Source of the DNA: CAZLRH01 sp964562015
GTDB lineage: Bacteria > Verrucomicrobiota > Verrucomicrobiia > Opitutales > JABDGR01
Assembly (NCBI GenBank): GCA_964562015.1
Contig: CAZLRH010000001.1
Span: 372,001 to 436,000 of the forward strand
Direction: 5' to 3'
Length of the DNA: 64,000 bases
Within the stretch, counting starts at the first letter, position 1. Every line of letters starts with the position of its first letter. This document shows, one piece after another, positions 15,564 to 24,656 of this stretch. The notes under the pieces are model-generated. The model was given only the letters and a program-made list of their open reading frames with translations, was not told where the DNA came from and did no database searches. Made by a program: the position numbers and the translations under genes.

Positions 15564-16931
15564 ATGCCCACGTTACTTTCTTACCACGATTTGAGCCTGC
15601 CTTTACTGGGGGCCATAGCCGATTCCGCCGCCGGCTCGATATCTCCCCTGCTTATCCTGCCCTTCGGCTTGCTGTTGCTTTTAATTGCGACGATGCCACT
15701 CAGCCCGGCGGGGGTGAAGCATTACTGGGACAAGTATTATCATCTGATTTCGCTCGGGCTGGGCCTGATGGTGGCCGCGTTTTATTGGGCGAGAATTCCC
15801 GCCGGCAGCGAAACACTCGGCCACACGCTGGGCGAATATGTGTCTTTCATCGCGTTGGTGGGTTCGCTGTTCGTGGTCGCGGGCGGCATTCACATCAAGG
15901 TCAAGGGCGAAGCCACACCGGTGGCCAATGTCGTTTTTCTGGCCCTCGGAGCGATTATCGCCAATGTCATCGGCACTACGGGCGCGTCGATGGTGCTGAT
16001 TCGTCCGTGGATTCGGATGAACAAAATCCGCATCAGCCCGTTTCACGTCGTTTTCTTTATTTTTCTCGTGTCGAATGTCGGCGGCGCGCTGACCCCGGTG
16101 GGCGATCCGCCGTTGTTTTTGGGCTATCTGCGCGGGGTGCCGTTCTTCTGGCTGATGCAAAAAGTATTCCTCCACTGGCTGCTGACGGTCGCCGCGATCT
16201 TGGCGGTTTTCTACGTCCTCGATGCGCGCAGTTTCCGGCACATGCCGCGCCGGATGCAAACGGACGTCGAGACCCACGCCGAGACGTGGCGGTTCGACGG
16301 CATGGTGAACATGCTTTTTTTGCTCGTCATTATTGGCGCAGTTTTTTTGCCGGACGTGTATTTCGTCCGGCAAATCGTGATGGTCGGCGCCGCCCTGGCC
16401 AGCTACCGCCTGACACCGAAGTCGGTGCACGACGAAAACGCCTTCAGTTTCGGCCCCATCAAGGAAGTGGCGTGGTTGTTTATCGGCATCTTTCTCACGA
16501 TGATGCCCGCGCTCGATTACCTCACGCAAAACGGGCCATCGTTTGGCTTCACCGCGCCTTTGCACTATTATTTCGCCAGCGGCGCGCTGTCCTCGGTGCT
16601 CGATAATGCCCCGACCTATTTGAATTTTCTGCAATTGGCGCAGGCGACCGCGGTGTCGGCCCAACCCGCGGCCTTTGCCGCCGCCCACGGCGATCCGCTA
16701 ACTCTCGTGCAAATCCTCCTCGTGCAACAGCCGCTCTATGTCATCGGCGTGAGCATGGGCTCGGTATTCTTCGGCGCGATGACCTACATCGGCAACGGCC
16801 CGAACTTCATGGTCAAGTCCATCGCGCACGACTCCGGAGTCCACTGCCCGACCTTTTTCGGCTATATTTTTAAGTACAGCCTACCCTACCTCCTGCCTGT
16901 GCTGATTTTGCATGGCTGGTTGTTTCTGTGA
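15564..16931 (+). CDS. sodium:proton antiporter / citrate-type ion transporter (ArsB-NhaD superfamily)
   Basis: 455 residues from the ATG at 15564 (MPTLLSYHDL); the frame extends upstream to 15495 but without supporting features. About twelve hydrophobic helices in two halves, with the superfamily re-entrant motifs ANVIGTTGASMVLIRP and NVGGALTPVGDPPLFLGYLR in the first half and a matching YIGNGPNFMVKSIA motif near the C-terminus. These mark the ion transporter superfamily that includes NhaD and CitM. It sits in the inner membrane and probably exchanges sodium and protons. No operon partner is evident. Confidence 0.82.
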   Translation: MPTLLSYHDLSLPLLGAIADSAAGSISPLLILPFGLLLLLIATMPLSPAGVKHYWDKYYHLISLGLGLMVAAFYWARIPAGSETLGHTLGEYVSFIALVGSLFVVAGGIHIKVKGEATPVANVVFLALGAIIANVIGTTGASMVLIRPWIRMNKIRISPFHVVFFIFLVSNVGGALTPVGDPPLFLGYLRGVPFFWLMQKVFLHWLLTVAAILAVFYVLDARSFRHMPRRMQTDVETHAETWRFDGMVNMLFLLVIIGAVFLPDVYFVRQIVMVGAALASYRLTPKSVHDENAFSFGPIKEVAWLFIGIFLTMMPALDYLTQNGPSFGFTAPLHYYFASGALSSVLDNAPTYLNFLQLAQATAVSAQPAAFAAAHGDPLTLVQILLVQQPLYVIGVSMGSVFFGAMTYIGNGPNFMVKSIAHDSGVHCPTFFGYIFKYSLPYLLPVLILHGWLFL

Positions 16932-16956
16932 AGGAATTGACCTGTAGGCAGTCAGT

Positions 16957-17352
16957 TCACTTGAACTGCCACAATCCAATATGCCCGCCTTGCGGGTCGG
17001 TGATGACAGCAAAGCGGCCCACGCCCATGTCTGTGATGTCCTTGCAGATCTTTGCCTTGAGCTTTTTGGCCTTTTTCACCGCCGCCTCGAGATTCGTCAC
17101 CGTGACGTAGCCCATCCACATCGTGGGCGCGCCCTTGACCTCCGGCGGAGGCGCCATCACCCCGCCTACCCCTTGGCCGTTGGCCAGCGAGAAAATCGTG
17201 TATTTGCAGCCGCCGCCCATGTCCATTTCCTTGGTCTTCCAGCCGAAAAGGGATTGGTAGAATTTCTTACTGCCCTTCACATCGGTGCTCACGAGCTCAT
17301 TCCAGCTCACAATGCCGGGGGTTTTGTCCATCACAGGTTTCTTTTTGGCCAT
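16957..17352 (-). CDS. VOC-family glyoxalase/dioxygenase-like protein
   Basis: 131 residues from ATG at 17352; the frame continues much further upstream but there it overlaps the AspH-type gene, so the short form is chosen. It shows one vicinal-oxygen-chelate module pair: GIVSWNELVSTDVKGSKKFY opens the first beta-alpha-beta-beta-beta unit and VTNLEAAVKKAKKLKA the second, ending FAVITDPQGGHIGLWQ. This is the typical pattern of short VOC proteins annotated as glyoxalase or bleomycin-resistance-like. Substrate unknown. It is convergent with the antiporter gene. Confidence 0.85.
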   Translation of the reverse strand: MAKKKPVMDKTPGIVSWNELVSTDVKGSKKFYQSLFGWKTKEMDMGGGCKYTIFSLANGQGVGGVMAPPPEVKGAPTMWMGYVTVTNLEAAVKKAKKLKAKICKDITDMGVGRFAVITDPQGGHIGLWQFK

Positions 17353-17429
17353 AGTCGTTGAGAGTAAGGGGTTGATCGGAAAGTCCGGGGAAAGCAAAAT
17401 ACTCCACGCGCCCGTCGGCAAACTCAAAA

Positions 17430-18245
17430 CTAACGCCGCGTGTAAAATTTCTTCTCCCAGTTTTTCTGGTTGTCGTTGGCCTCGCGGATGAACGGAGTGA
17501 AGACCGACAGGCTCAGCACCAGCCAGTTGATGAAATTCGCCGGAAAGCGCGTGGGCCGCACGAAGTCCACAAACAACACGACGCGCGTGCCCGTGGTGTC
17601 GTTCCAGACTTCGTGGTTGAACGAGTCGTCGAACACCAGCGTCCGGCCCTCGCTCCAATGGCAAATCTGGTCGTCCACCCGGATGCGCACGTTTTGATTC
17701 GGCTCCGGCACCATCAGCCCGAGGTGGTAGCGCAGTACGCCGTTGTAGGGTCCGCGGTGCGCCGGGATGTGCTTGGTCGGCGATAATATCGAGAAAAACG
17801 CCGTGCTTAGGCCGGGGATTTTCTGCAACAATCGCGCCGTCTCGGGGCAGGATTTCAGGTTCGCCTCCGATTTCACGCCAAAGCCGTAGAAAAGATAGGT
17901 CTTCCACATCTGGTCGGTGGTGATGGTCGCGACCTCCTTGGTCAGCTCATGAAAGGCCGGGAGTTCGTCGCGGCGTTTGAGCACTTCGTCGAGTTCAGCA
18001 CGGATTTTTTTCCACTCTTTTTCAATCTCCGCGACCCAGGGGAAAAGCGCGCTGTCGTACACCGGCGGGTTGCCGTGCACGGAATGGCGGATGATTTGCC
18101 CCTCGACCCAGTCGATGAATTTCGCGCCGACGCGGCCCCAAAACGTGGTAGGTGGGTTGAGCGTCGACGGCGTGGGCGTGGTGGCCTGCGGTTTCGGCGC
18201 GAGAGTCGCAGTGGCGGGGCTGGGCGGGTGGGCCGGAGTGTCCAT
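17430..18245 (-). CDS. aspartyl/asparaginyl beta-hydroxylase (AspH/LpxO-type) dioxygenase
   Basis: 271 residues from ATG at 18245, which has GAGG six bases upstream; an upstream frame to 18344 is less likely. After a Pro/Thr-rich N-terminus (1-35), the 2-oxoglutarate/Fe(II) dioxygenase domain has the two metal His of the family: HIPAHRGPYNGVLRYHLGL and FDDSFNHEVWN, with RVVLFVDFVRP at the end. AspH-type enzymes hydroxylate peptides, lipid A (LpxO) or ornithine lipids. A hydrophobic segment lies near the C-terminus (FINWLVLSLSVF). The substrate cannot be read. It diverges from the purine permease gene. Confidence 0.82.
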   Translation of the reverse strand: MDTPAHPPSPATATLAPKPQATTPTPSTLNPPTTFWGRVGAKFIDWVEGQIIRHSVHGNPPVYDSALFPWVAEIEKEWKKIRAELDEVLKRRDELPAFHELTKEVATITTDQMWKTYLFYGFGVKSEANLKSCPETARLLQKIPGLSTAFFSILSPTKHIPAHRGPYNGVLRYHLGLMVPEPNQNVRIRVDDQICHWSEGRTLVFDDSFNHEVWNDTTGTRVVLFVDFVRPTRFPANFINWLVLSLSVFTPFIREANDNQKNWEKKFYTRR

Positions 18246-18409
18246 GGCAAACCTCATCCTTAGTGAAAATTCCGCTCCCGACGCAAGGTTGTAACCCGGC
18301 TGCCGCAATAGGGCGGGGCCTTCCCTCGCTTGCACTTTCCGCATCGTTAACCATCATCTGCCTCCATCGGCGCCCATTGCGGTTCACTATCTACCCACTT
18401 TCATTGCAG

Positions 18410-19780
18410 ATGTTCGAACGCCTCTTCCACCTCCAGCGCCACCGCACCACCGTGGGTCGCGAAATTCTCGCCGGCTGCGCGACGTTTGCGGCGATGGCGT
18501 ACATCCTCGCCGTCAATCCCGCGATTCTCGAAGCCGCGCGAATGGACAAGGCGGCGCTGGTCACGGTCACGGGGCTGACGGCGGCGCTCGCGACGCTCAT
18601 CATGGCGTTGCTGACGAATTATCCCATCGCGCTCGCGCCGGGCATGGGCATCAATGCCTTTTTTGCCTTCACGATCTGCAATGCCAAAAACATCGCGTGG
18701 CAGGAAGCGCTCGGCATGGTCTTTATCAACGGCGTGATTTTTCTGGTGCTCTCGGTGACGGGCGTGCGCAAGAAAATCGTGGATTCCATTCCGCTCTCGC
18801 TGAAACTCGCGGTGGCCGGCGGCATCGGGCTATTCATTGCGTTCATCGGCCTGCAAAAGGGCGGGCTCGTCGTCGGCAGTCCCGACACTCTCGTGCGCGC
18901 CGGAGATTTTACTTCCGGCCCCGCGGCGCTGTGCCTCGCGGGCCTCGCCTTAACGGCCATCCTCGTGGCGCGGCGCGTGCCTGGTGCAATCATCATCGGC
19001 ATGGTGGCGGTCACGGTGGCGGGGTTGTTCGTGCCCGCGAACAATGTCGACATGGTCACGATGTGGCCAAATTCGTTTTTATCCAAACAAGAGACGCCAC
19101 TCTGGGGATTTATAACCTACGGTCCTCCCTCGCCGGCGCCGGTCTTCCTCAAACTGAGTTTTGATTTCCTGCGCAACGGCACGGACTTCCTCTCCGTATT
19201 GCCCATTATCCTGACCCTGCTGCTGGTGGACCTGTTCGACAATCTCGGCACGCTCATCGGCCTGGCCAAGCGCACGGGGATGCTCGACCACAAAGGCCGC
19301 CTCCCCAAGGTCGGCAAAGTTTTGCTCGCAGACTCCATCGCGACGATTCTGAGCGCGCTCTGCGGCACCTCGACCGTGGTCAGTTATATTGAATCCGCCG
19401 CCGGCATTGAGGCCGGCGGGCGTACCGGCTTGACTGCGATAACAACGGCAGTCCTGATGCTGCTGGCGCTGTTTTTTACGCCGTTGATTCTGGCGATTCC
19501 CGCGGCCGCGAGCGCGCCGGCCCTCATCATCGTCGGCGTGCTCATGATGCAGCCGGTGGCGGAAATTCACCTCGCGGAATTTGAAGTGGCCGTGCCCGCG
19601 GTACTGACCATGCTGGCCATCCCGCTCACCTTTAGCGTCTCGGAAGGCCTGGGCCTCGGGCTCATCGGCGCGGCCATTCTGGCGCTGGCCCTGGGCAAAC
19701 CGCGCAGCGTCAGCCTCACCGGCTATATCCTCGCGGCCATATTCTTTCTGAACTTTTTCAAAATCTGGCCGTTTGGTTGA
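18410..19780 (+). CDS. NCS2/AzgA-type guanine-hypoxanthine permease
   Basis: 456 residues from ATG at 18410 (MFERLFHLQRHRTTVGREIL), which matches the usual AzgA/PbuG N-terminus; a longer frame to 18263 is rejected. About 12-14 hydrophobic helices include GREILAGCATFAAMAYIL, NPAILEAARMD, ALAPGMGINAFFAF and, later, LCGTSTVVSYIESAAGIEAGGRTGLTA, the last two being family signature regions. It imports guanine, hypoxanthine or adenine with protons across the inner membrane. Its promoter region contains no visible purine riboswitch. It diverges from the AspH-type gene. Confidence 0.9.
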   Translation: MFERLFHLQRHRTTVGREILAGCATFAAMAYILAVNPAILEAARMDKAALVTVTGLTAALATLIMALLTNYPIALAPGMGINAFFAFTICNAKNIAWQEALGMVFINGVIFLVLSVTGVRKKIVDSIPLSLKLAVAGGIGLFIAFIGLQKGGLVVGSPDTLVRAGDFTSGPAALCLAGLALTAILVARRVPGAIIIGMVAVTVAGLFVPANNVDMVTMWPNSFLSKQETPLWGFITYGPPSPAPVFLKLSFDFLRNGTDFLSVLPIILTLLLVDLFDNLGTLIGLAKRTGMLDHKGRLPKVGKVLLADSIATILSALCGTSTVVSYIESAAGIEAGGRTGLTAITTAVLMLLALFFTPLILAIPAAASAPALIIVGVLMMQPVAEIHLAEFEVAVPAVLTMLAIPLTFSVSEGLGLGLIGAAILALALGKPRSVSLTGYILAAIFFLNFFKIWPFG

Positions 19781-19795
19781 GGAAGAAATTCCCAC

Positions 19796-20266
19796 CTATT
19801 TTCTGGTTGCCACAAATGAGCCGCCAGTAAATCCGCCAGCGAATAAGTCATAACTCCAGGTCCCATCAATTTGCTTGGCACTCGTCGGTTTGGCGGAAAC
19901 CGAGACATTGGCATCAGATACACCGGGCATGAAATTAATGTGATAGGGCGGCCAAGCGGGATCGGTCGCAGACGGAGGACTCACACTTCCGTCGAGTCGA
20001 CCGTCCGTCCGATCCCCAAATAACTTATAAAACCAGGTGTTCTCGGGCGTCACCGTTACGGGATGCTTCATTTGCAAAACGAAGTGTCCAGCTATTTCCC
20101 CCTCGACAGAAAGCGGCCGCGCCAACGTGACGGCGCCCGTGGCCAATTCCTGGCCTAGCTTGTCCTTAAAAGTAACCGTAAAGATTTCTGCTGGATTCAA
20201 AACCTCCTGACACCCCGCACTTGCCAATATAACCAACCCCAGCACAAAGGATAAAAACCCACGCAT
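19796..20266 (-). CDS. lipoprotein of unknown function
   Basis: 156 residues from ATG at 20266. The signal peptide MRGFLSFVLGLVILASAGC ends in a lipobox (ASAGC), so it should be lipid-anchored. The mature protein is beta-rich with Phe/Tyr/Trp and no charged clusters; it contains VTFKDKLGQELATGAVTLAR and later PYHINFMPGVSDANVSVSAK, which may be a small beta-sandwich. No family was recognised. Composition is less GC-rich than neighbours. It lies between the convergent purine permease and a divergent phosphatase gene. Confidence 0.7.
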   Translation of the reverse strand: MRGFLSFVLGLVILASAGCQEVLNPAEIFTVTFKDKLGQELATGAVTLARPLSVEGEIAGHFVLQMKHPVTVTPENTWFYKLFGDRTDGRLDGSVSPPSATDPAWPPYHINFMPGVSDANVSVSAKPTSAKQIDGTWSYDLFAGGFTGGSFVATRK

Positions 20267-20406
20267 GTCGGTCAACAACCACATTGATCGCTTCGTCGCA
20301 TGGATGAAGCATGATTCTGCCGTCCTTGTGTTTTCCATTTTTCATTCTCCCTTTTCCATTTATCATTTATCGATTCGGCCTTACTGTTTCCAAGTCCCCA
20401 CCGCCC

Positions 20407-21420
20407 ATGCCCTCCCACCCGCTTTCCCGCCGCGGTTTTATCAGGCAGACCTTCGCTTTCAGCGCGGCCCTTGCGCTGGGGGCGCACCGTCGCGCGCTGG
20501 CGGCCACTGATTTCCCGGCGGGCGACCGCCATCTGCTGATACTGGGTGATTGGGGCGCCGATCCGGCTCAAGGCACCAATCAGCCCGCCGTCGCGGCGGC
20601 GATGAAGGGCTATGTCCAGGCCAACAAATTAAAATCCGAGGGCTTGCTCCTGCTCGGAGATAATTTTTACGGCCCCTTTCCCGGGGGCGTAAAATGCCCG
20701 CGCTGGAAGACGCAATTCGAGGACATGTATCCCGCGGATATTTTCCCCGGGCCCGCGTGGACCATCCTAGGCAACCACGATTACGAAGATGGCCCCGATA
20801 TCTACAAAGCCGTGCTCGACTATAAAACGGCAAATCCCGCCTCGCGCTGGACCATCCCGAGCAAATGGTACCGGTTTGATTTTCCAGCCAAAGATCCGCT
20901 GGTGACTTTTATCGCGCTCGACAGCAACTACCACAATGCGCGCCTTTCGCTCACGCCGGAAGAAAAGGCGTCCCAATTAACCTGGCTGGAGGCCGAACTG
21001 GAAAAGCCCCGCACCGCGCCTTTTCTGTTCATTCTCGGACACCATCCCCTACACAGCCCCGGCCCGACGGGCGAAAATACTCCGCTCATTGAAGCGTGGG
21101 AACCGCTCTTCAAGAAACACCAGCCCCACGTCTACTTCTGCGGCCACGACCACGACATGATGCATCTGGAGTTTGCCGACAACCCAACCTCCCATGTCAT
21201 TTCCGGAGGCGGCGGCGCCGTGCTCACGGCAGTGAATAAACCCGGCTACGGTCCCTTTGCCCAGCGCGTTTACGGGTTCACGCATCTGCAACTCAATAAA
21301 GACCGCGTCATCGTGCGCCATGTGGATCCCGACCAAAAGCAGGTTCATGCCTTCAGCAAAACCCCGGATGGCAAAGTCAGCATCCTGACGGAGGCGGCGG
21401 AACTGAAGATCCCCGTGTAG
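20407..21420 (+). CDS. Tat-exported purple acid phosphatase-like metallophosphoesterase
   Basis: 337 residues from ATG at 20407, which begins a twin-arginine signal (SRRGFIRQTFAFSAALALG, cleavage near ALA). The metallophosphoesterase motifs follow in order: ILGDWG, LLGDNFYG, TILGNHDYEDG, LGHHPLHS and CGHDHDMM. This order and the GDWG/GNHDY form resemble tartrate-resistant (ACP5) acid phosphatases. It should hydrolyse phosphate monoesters outside the cytoplasm after folding with its metals inside, which is why Tat is used. Upstream frames to 20311 have no support. A palindrome at 21501 may terminate its transcript. Confidence 0.88.
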   Translation: MPSHPLSRRGFIRQTFAFSAALALGAHRRALAATDFPAGDRHLLILGDWGADPAQGTNQPAVAAAMKGYVQANKLKSEGLLLLGDNFYGPFPGGVKCPRWKTQFEDMYPADIFPGPAWTILGNHDYEDGPDIYKAVLDYKTANPASRWTIPSKWYRFDFPAKDPLVTFIALDSNYHNARLSLTPEEKASQLTWLEAELEKPRTAPFLFILGHHPLHSPGPTGENTPLIEAWEPLFKKHQPHVYFCGHDHDMMHLEFADNPTSHVISGGGGAVLTAVNKPGYGPFAQRVYGFTHLQLNKDRVIVRHVDPDQKQVHAFSKTPDGKVSILTEAAELKIPV

Positions 21421-21500
21421 AGCCTAACCCGCTTGTCAATCCAAGCGAAACAAAGACAAGGCGGAGTCTGGTATCGTTTGAAGATCCCGGCCTCCGTTTT

Positions 21501-21574
21501 CGTAGCGCGGTGCTTTAGCCCGCGCACCTTTGCATGAGGGTAATCCCATGCGCGGGCTAAAGCACCGCTCTACG
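21501..21574. repeat. REP-like palindrome (26-bp arms)
   Basis: The left arm 21501-21526 and right arm 21549-21574 are inverted copies matching at 25 of 26 positions, around a 22-base loop. The arms contain GGTGCTTTAGCCCGCGC and its complement. The size and form are those of repetitive extragenic palindromes, and it sits between convergent genes where it could also stop transcription from both sides. No second copy was found in this window. Confidence 0.8.
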
Positions 21575-21616
21575 AGACCAAGGTCCCCTCTAAACCATGC
21601 CATTATCGAAGCGCCT

Positions 21617-21808
21617 TCAATTCTTTGCCTGCGATACTACTTCGCCGCGCATGCGCAAACCGAGGATTTCGGCCTTTTCCAGCCATTTAAGCTTTTCCTG
21701 AAACGCAGTCTCGAGGCCAATCAGCAAGGCATGCAATTCGGCGCCTTCCGCCGGATACCACTGCCAGCCCGGAGGGCATAAAGCTCTTCTTTGGTCACAA
21801 TGGCCCAC
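21617..21808 (-). CDS. possible small gene or gene remnant
   Basis: A 63-codon frame whose second half (AELHALLIGLETAFQEKLKW, then LEKAEILGLRMRGEVVSQA) looks like a real amphipathic helix. Its N-terminus looks unnatural, while the neighbouring +1 frame begins V-T-K-E-E-L-Y-A-L from a GTG, as a real gene might. A single frameshift would join them. It lies directly upstream of the pfk stop. No family is recognised; it may be a decayed gene. Confidence 0.3.
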   Translation of the reverse strand: MGHCDQRRALCPPGWQWYPAEGAELHALLIGLETAFQEKLKWLEKAEILGLRMRGEVVSQAKN

Positions 21809-21814
21809 CCCGGT

Positions 21815-23077
21815 TTATTCCAGCACGTAACTCTCGAGCTTGCGCGCAACCGGGCTGCGGCTCAGCGACACAAACTTCGGCACGCCGTTTTCGTAGGGCA
21901 CCTTGACTTCGCCCTGAATCAGCGGCAGCGCGTACTTAGTGTACTGGAAATTCAGGCTGAGGCCGTCGTCGTTGATCCAGGTCGGCGGGAAGGCTTTCGG
22001 GCCGACGATGACATCGCTGAGCAGGGACAATCCCGACTCGCAAGTGTAATGGTCGCCGTCGCCACGCACGAGGGTAATCATCTTGCCGGACTCACCGGCG
22101 ACCGCCGCGCGCACGGCGGCTTGACCGCAAAGATAAGCTTCGTCGTTGTCCGTCTGCGACGCGCAATGGGCGGCGACGCGCTGAGTGAGGCCGAGCTTGG
22201 CGGCGCGGGCGCGCACCCCGAGCTGCTGCTCCAGCAACAAACGCAAATGCTCGCCGGCATGACCGAAAGTGGGCTGGCCGTAGGCGTCCTTGGACTGGTT
22301 GGTCGCGCCGACATAGTTGCCGTTCTGGTCCACCACGCCTTCGCCGACGACGACGAGGCAGAAACGCTGGCGCTTCAAGGTCGCCTGCACCGCTTCCACA
22401 AAACGCTCGGAATTGAACGGGGTCTCCGGCAACACCACCAAATGCGGTGGATCGTCGAGCTGGTTCTTCCGTTTGGCCAAGACTGAACTGGCGGCGATCC
22501 AACCGGAATTCCGCCCGCCGACTTCCAAAATCGAAACAAAATCATGATGGCTCGAGCTCTCGTGCTCGAGGGTCAATTCCCGCACCACGGTCGCAATATA
22601 CTTCGCCACGCTGCCGTAGCCGGGGCAATGGTCCGTGACCGCCAGCGAGTTATCCACCGCCTTGGGAATGCCGATGACGCGCAGGGGATAATTCTTGGAG
22701 ACCGCCAGTTCGTGCAGGCCGGAGGCCACTTGCATGGCCTCAAAATCGCCGATGGATAGGAAAAACCGCACGCCGTGGGCTTCGCAGACCTGCAAAAGGC
22801 GGTCGTAGTCCTGTTCGCGCTTCAATTTGTAACGCGTGCTGCCGAGGGCCGCGCCGGGGGTGCTGCGCAAGCCGCGGATGTTCTGCTGGGATTCATCCGC
22901 CAAATCTATAAGTTCTTCCTGGAGAAGGCCTTGGATGCCATGCAGGCCGCCATAGATTTCCTCCACGCAGCCGTGGTTCAGCGCCTCGGTCACCACGCCC
23001 GCAAGGCTGGTGTTAAACGCGGCGGTGAGGCCGCCGCTTTGGGAGACGAGTAAGTTGCCAGTCAGTTCTTCTGCCAT
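21815..23077 (-). CDS. 6-phosphofructokinase-family protein with altered active-site motifs
   Basis: 420 residues from ATG at 23077 (MAEELTGNLLVSQSGGLTAA). The fold is PFK-like: an SGGLTAAFN glycine loop, ALGSTR (Arg82 region), GIPKAVDNS (136-144), TDHCPGYGSVAKYI and GGRNSGWIA. It would phosphorylate fructose 6-phosphate. However, the nucleotide/PPi motif that reads GGDGS or GGNDS in active PFKs is here IGDFEAM (109-115), and TIDND is AVDNS, keeping only the catalytic-base Asp142. The enzyme may use PPi, have another substrate, or be inactive. It converges with the phosphatase gene and diverges from the esterase gene. PPi-PFK is the best guess by overall layout. Confidence 0.75.
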   Translation of the reverse strand: MAEELTGNLLVSQSGGLTAAFNTSLAGVVTEALNHGCVEEIYGGLHGIQGLLQEELIDLADESQQNIRGLRSTPGAALGSTRYKLKREQDYDRLLQVCEAHGVRFFLSIGDFEAMQVASGLHELAVSKNYPLRVIGIPKAVDNSLAVTDHCPGYGSVAKYIATVVRELTLEHESSSHHDFVSILEVGGRNSGWIAASSVLAKRKNQLDDPPHLVVLPETPFNSERFVEAVQATLKRQRFCLVVVGEGVVDQNGNYVGATNQSKDAYGQPTFGHAGEHLRLLLEQQLGVRARAAKLGLTQRVAAHCASQTDNDEAYLCGQAAVRAAVAGESGKMITLVRGDGDHYTCESGLSLLSDVIVGPKAFPPTWINDDGLSLNFQYTKYALPLIQGEVKVPYENGVPKFVSLSRSPVARKLESYVLE

Positions 23078-23251
23078 AACGATTGGAAAAGGGTGAAACG
23101 GTGAATCTGGAGGCCACCATCGCCCTTGGCAACTCCAAAAGCCAAATTTTCGTTTTGGGTGATTTTTTGACCCCATGGTCCAGCGCATTTACGTTGCGGA
23201 GGATGCCGCTACTTTTAACGATGGGTGCCGCCCTCGCAATCATCATACCCC

Positions 23252-24619
23252 ATGAAATACATCCGTGCGTTTTCGCCTTCGGTTTTTTTGAGCCTATGGC
23301 TCGCGTTCGCAACCCCCGGCTGGGCGCAAACCGTCACGCTCAAGCCTGCGAACGCCTCCAATATATACAACGTGGGCGACAAGGTCACCTGGGACGTGAC
23401 GTTCAACGGCACCTTTGCGGCCCCGGTCAACTACACCCTGAAGAAAAACGGTTTAACCGTTTTTCAACAGGGCACGCTGGATCCGGCGTCCGGTAACGGC
23501 CGCATTGAAACCACGCTCGACGAACCCGCCGCGATTTTGCTCGAAGTGCAAAATCCCAGCGGCGCCAATGCCGCAGGAGGCCGGCGGGGCGGAGCCGGCG
23601 GTGGCCGGGTGCTGGCGGGAGCGCTGGTCGCGCCCGAAAAACTGCAGCCGTCTTCCCCGCGCCCGGCCGACTTCGATGCCTGGTGGGACGCCAAGATCAA
23701 GCAGCTGCATGAAATACCGATCAATGCCAACGTGACCGCCGGCGAGAGCGGCAAGACCGGTGTCGATTATTTTCAGGTGCAACTGGACAACATCAATGGC
23801 ACGCATGTGGACGGCCAACTCGCGAAGCCTGCGAAAGAAGGCAAATTTCCGGCGCTGCTCATTTTGCAATGGGCAGGCACCTATCCGCTGCAAAAGCAGT
23901 GGGTGACCGACCGCGCCGCCGAAGGCTGGCTCGCATTCAATATTGAGCCGCATGATTTGCCTATCGACCAACCCGCGGCCTTTTACACGAACGAACCTTC
24001 GGTGCGCAATTACCAAGCCATCGGCCAGGACGATCGGGAAAAGAGCTACTTCCTGCGCATGTACCTCTCCGCCTACCGCGCGCTGGATTATCTCGCGGAG
24101 CGGCCGGATTGGGATGGGAAGACGCTGGTTGTCATGGGCACCAGCATGGGCGGCCAGCAAAGCATTTCCCTGGCCGGCCTGCATCCGAAAGTCACCGCGC
24201 TTATCGTCATGGTGCCGTCCAGTTGCGATATGACCGGCCCTGAGCATGGTCGCGCCGCCGGGTTCCCGGATTGGGCCCGCGACGCGCAAACGAAAAAGAA
24301 TCCCGCGATTCTGGAGACGGGCCGGTACTTCGACCCGGTGAATTTCGCCTCCCGCATCAAAGTCCCGGCGCTGGTGGCCATGGGCCTCTTTGATGAAACC
24401 AGCCCGCCTGCCGGCGTGTGGTCGGCCATCAACCAGATGCACGGCCCGGTGGAACCTCTGCCGATGGTCTCGGGCCACCAAAACCAAAACGGCGGCCAGG
24501 CTGTCTATACTGCACGTTCGGCGGAATGGCTCGGGACTTTGGTGAAGGGAGAGGCCTTAGCGCCAAAAACCATATCGCCTGCGCCTTCAATGCCAGGCTT
24601 TCCCAGCCCTGCAAAATAA
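23252..24619 (+). CDS. secreted acetyl xylan esterase (CE7/AXE1-like)
   Basis: 455 residues from ATG at 23252. A signal peptide (MKYIRAFSPSVFLSLWLAFA, cut at GWAQ) leads to an N-terminal Ig-like beta domain (about 26-125), a Gly/Arg linker, then an alpha/beta hydrolase of the AXE1 family. The nucleophile is Ser298 in GTSMGG, with Asp381 (LFDE) and His409 (GHQNQ) completing the triad; the conserved RPADFDAWWDAK segment precedes it. It should remove acetyl groups from acetylated xylo-oligosaccharides or similar sugars. It fits the glycan-degrading genes at 4134-6280, but is not linked to them. Upstream ATG at 23225 is less likely. Confidence 0.85.
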   Translation: MKYIRAFSPSVFLSLWLAFATPGWAQTVTLKPANASNIYNVGDKVTWDVTFNGTFAAPVNYTLKKNGLTVFQQGTLDPASGNGRIETTLDEPAAILLEVQNPSGANAAGGRRGGAGGGRVLAGALVAPEKLQPSSPRPADFDAWWDAKIKQLHEIPINANVTAGESGKTGVDYFQVQLDNINGTHVDGQLAKPAKEGKFPALLILQWAGTYPLQKQWVTDRAAEGWLAFNIEPHDLPIDQPAAFYTNEPSVRNYQAIGQDDREKSYFLRMYLSAYRALDYLAERPDWDGKTLVVMGTSMGGQQSISLAGLHPKVTALIVMVPSSCDMTGPEHGRAAGFPDWARDAQTKKNPAILETGRYFDPVNFASRIKVPALVAMGLFDETSPPAGVWSAINQMHGPVEPLPMVSGHQNQNGGQAVYTARSAEWLGTLVKGEALAPKTISPAPSMPGFPSPAK

Positions 24620-24656
24620 TCACGGCTTAATCTCCCTTGCATTCTCGAATCTCATT

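Noticed and set aside
18246..18409. purine riboswitch before the purine permease
   Set aside because: The conserved junction and loop sequences are absent.
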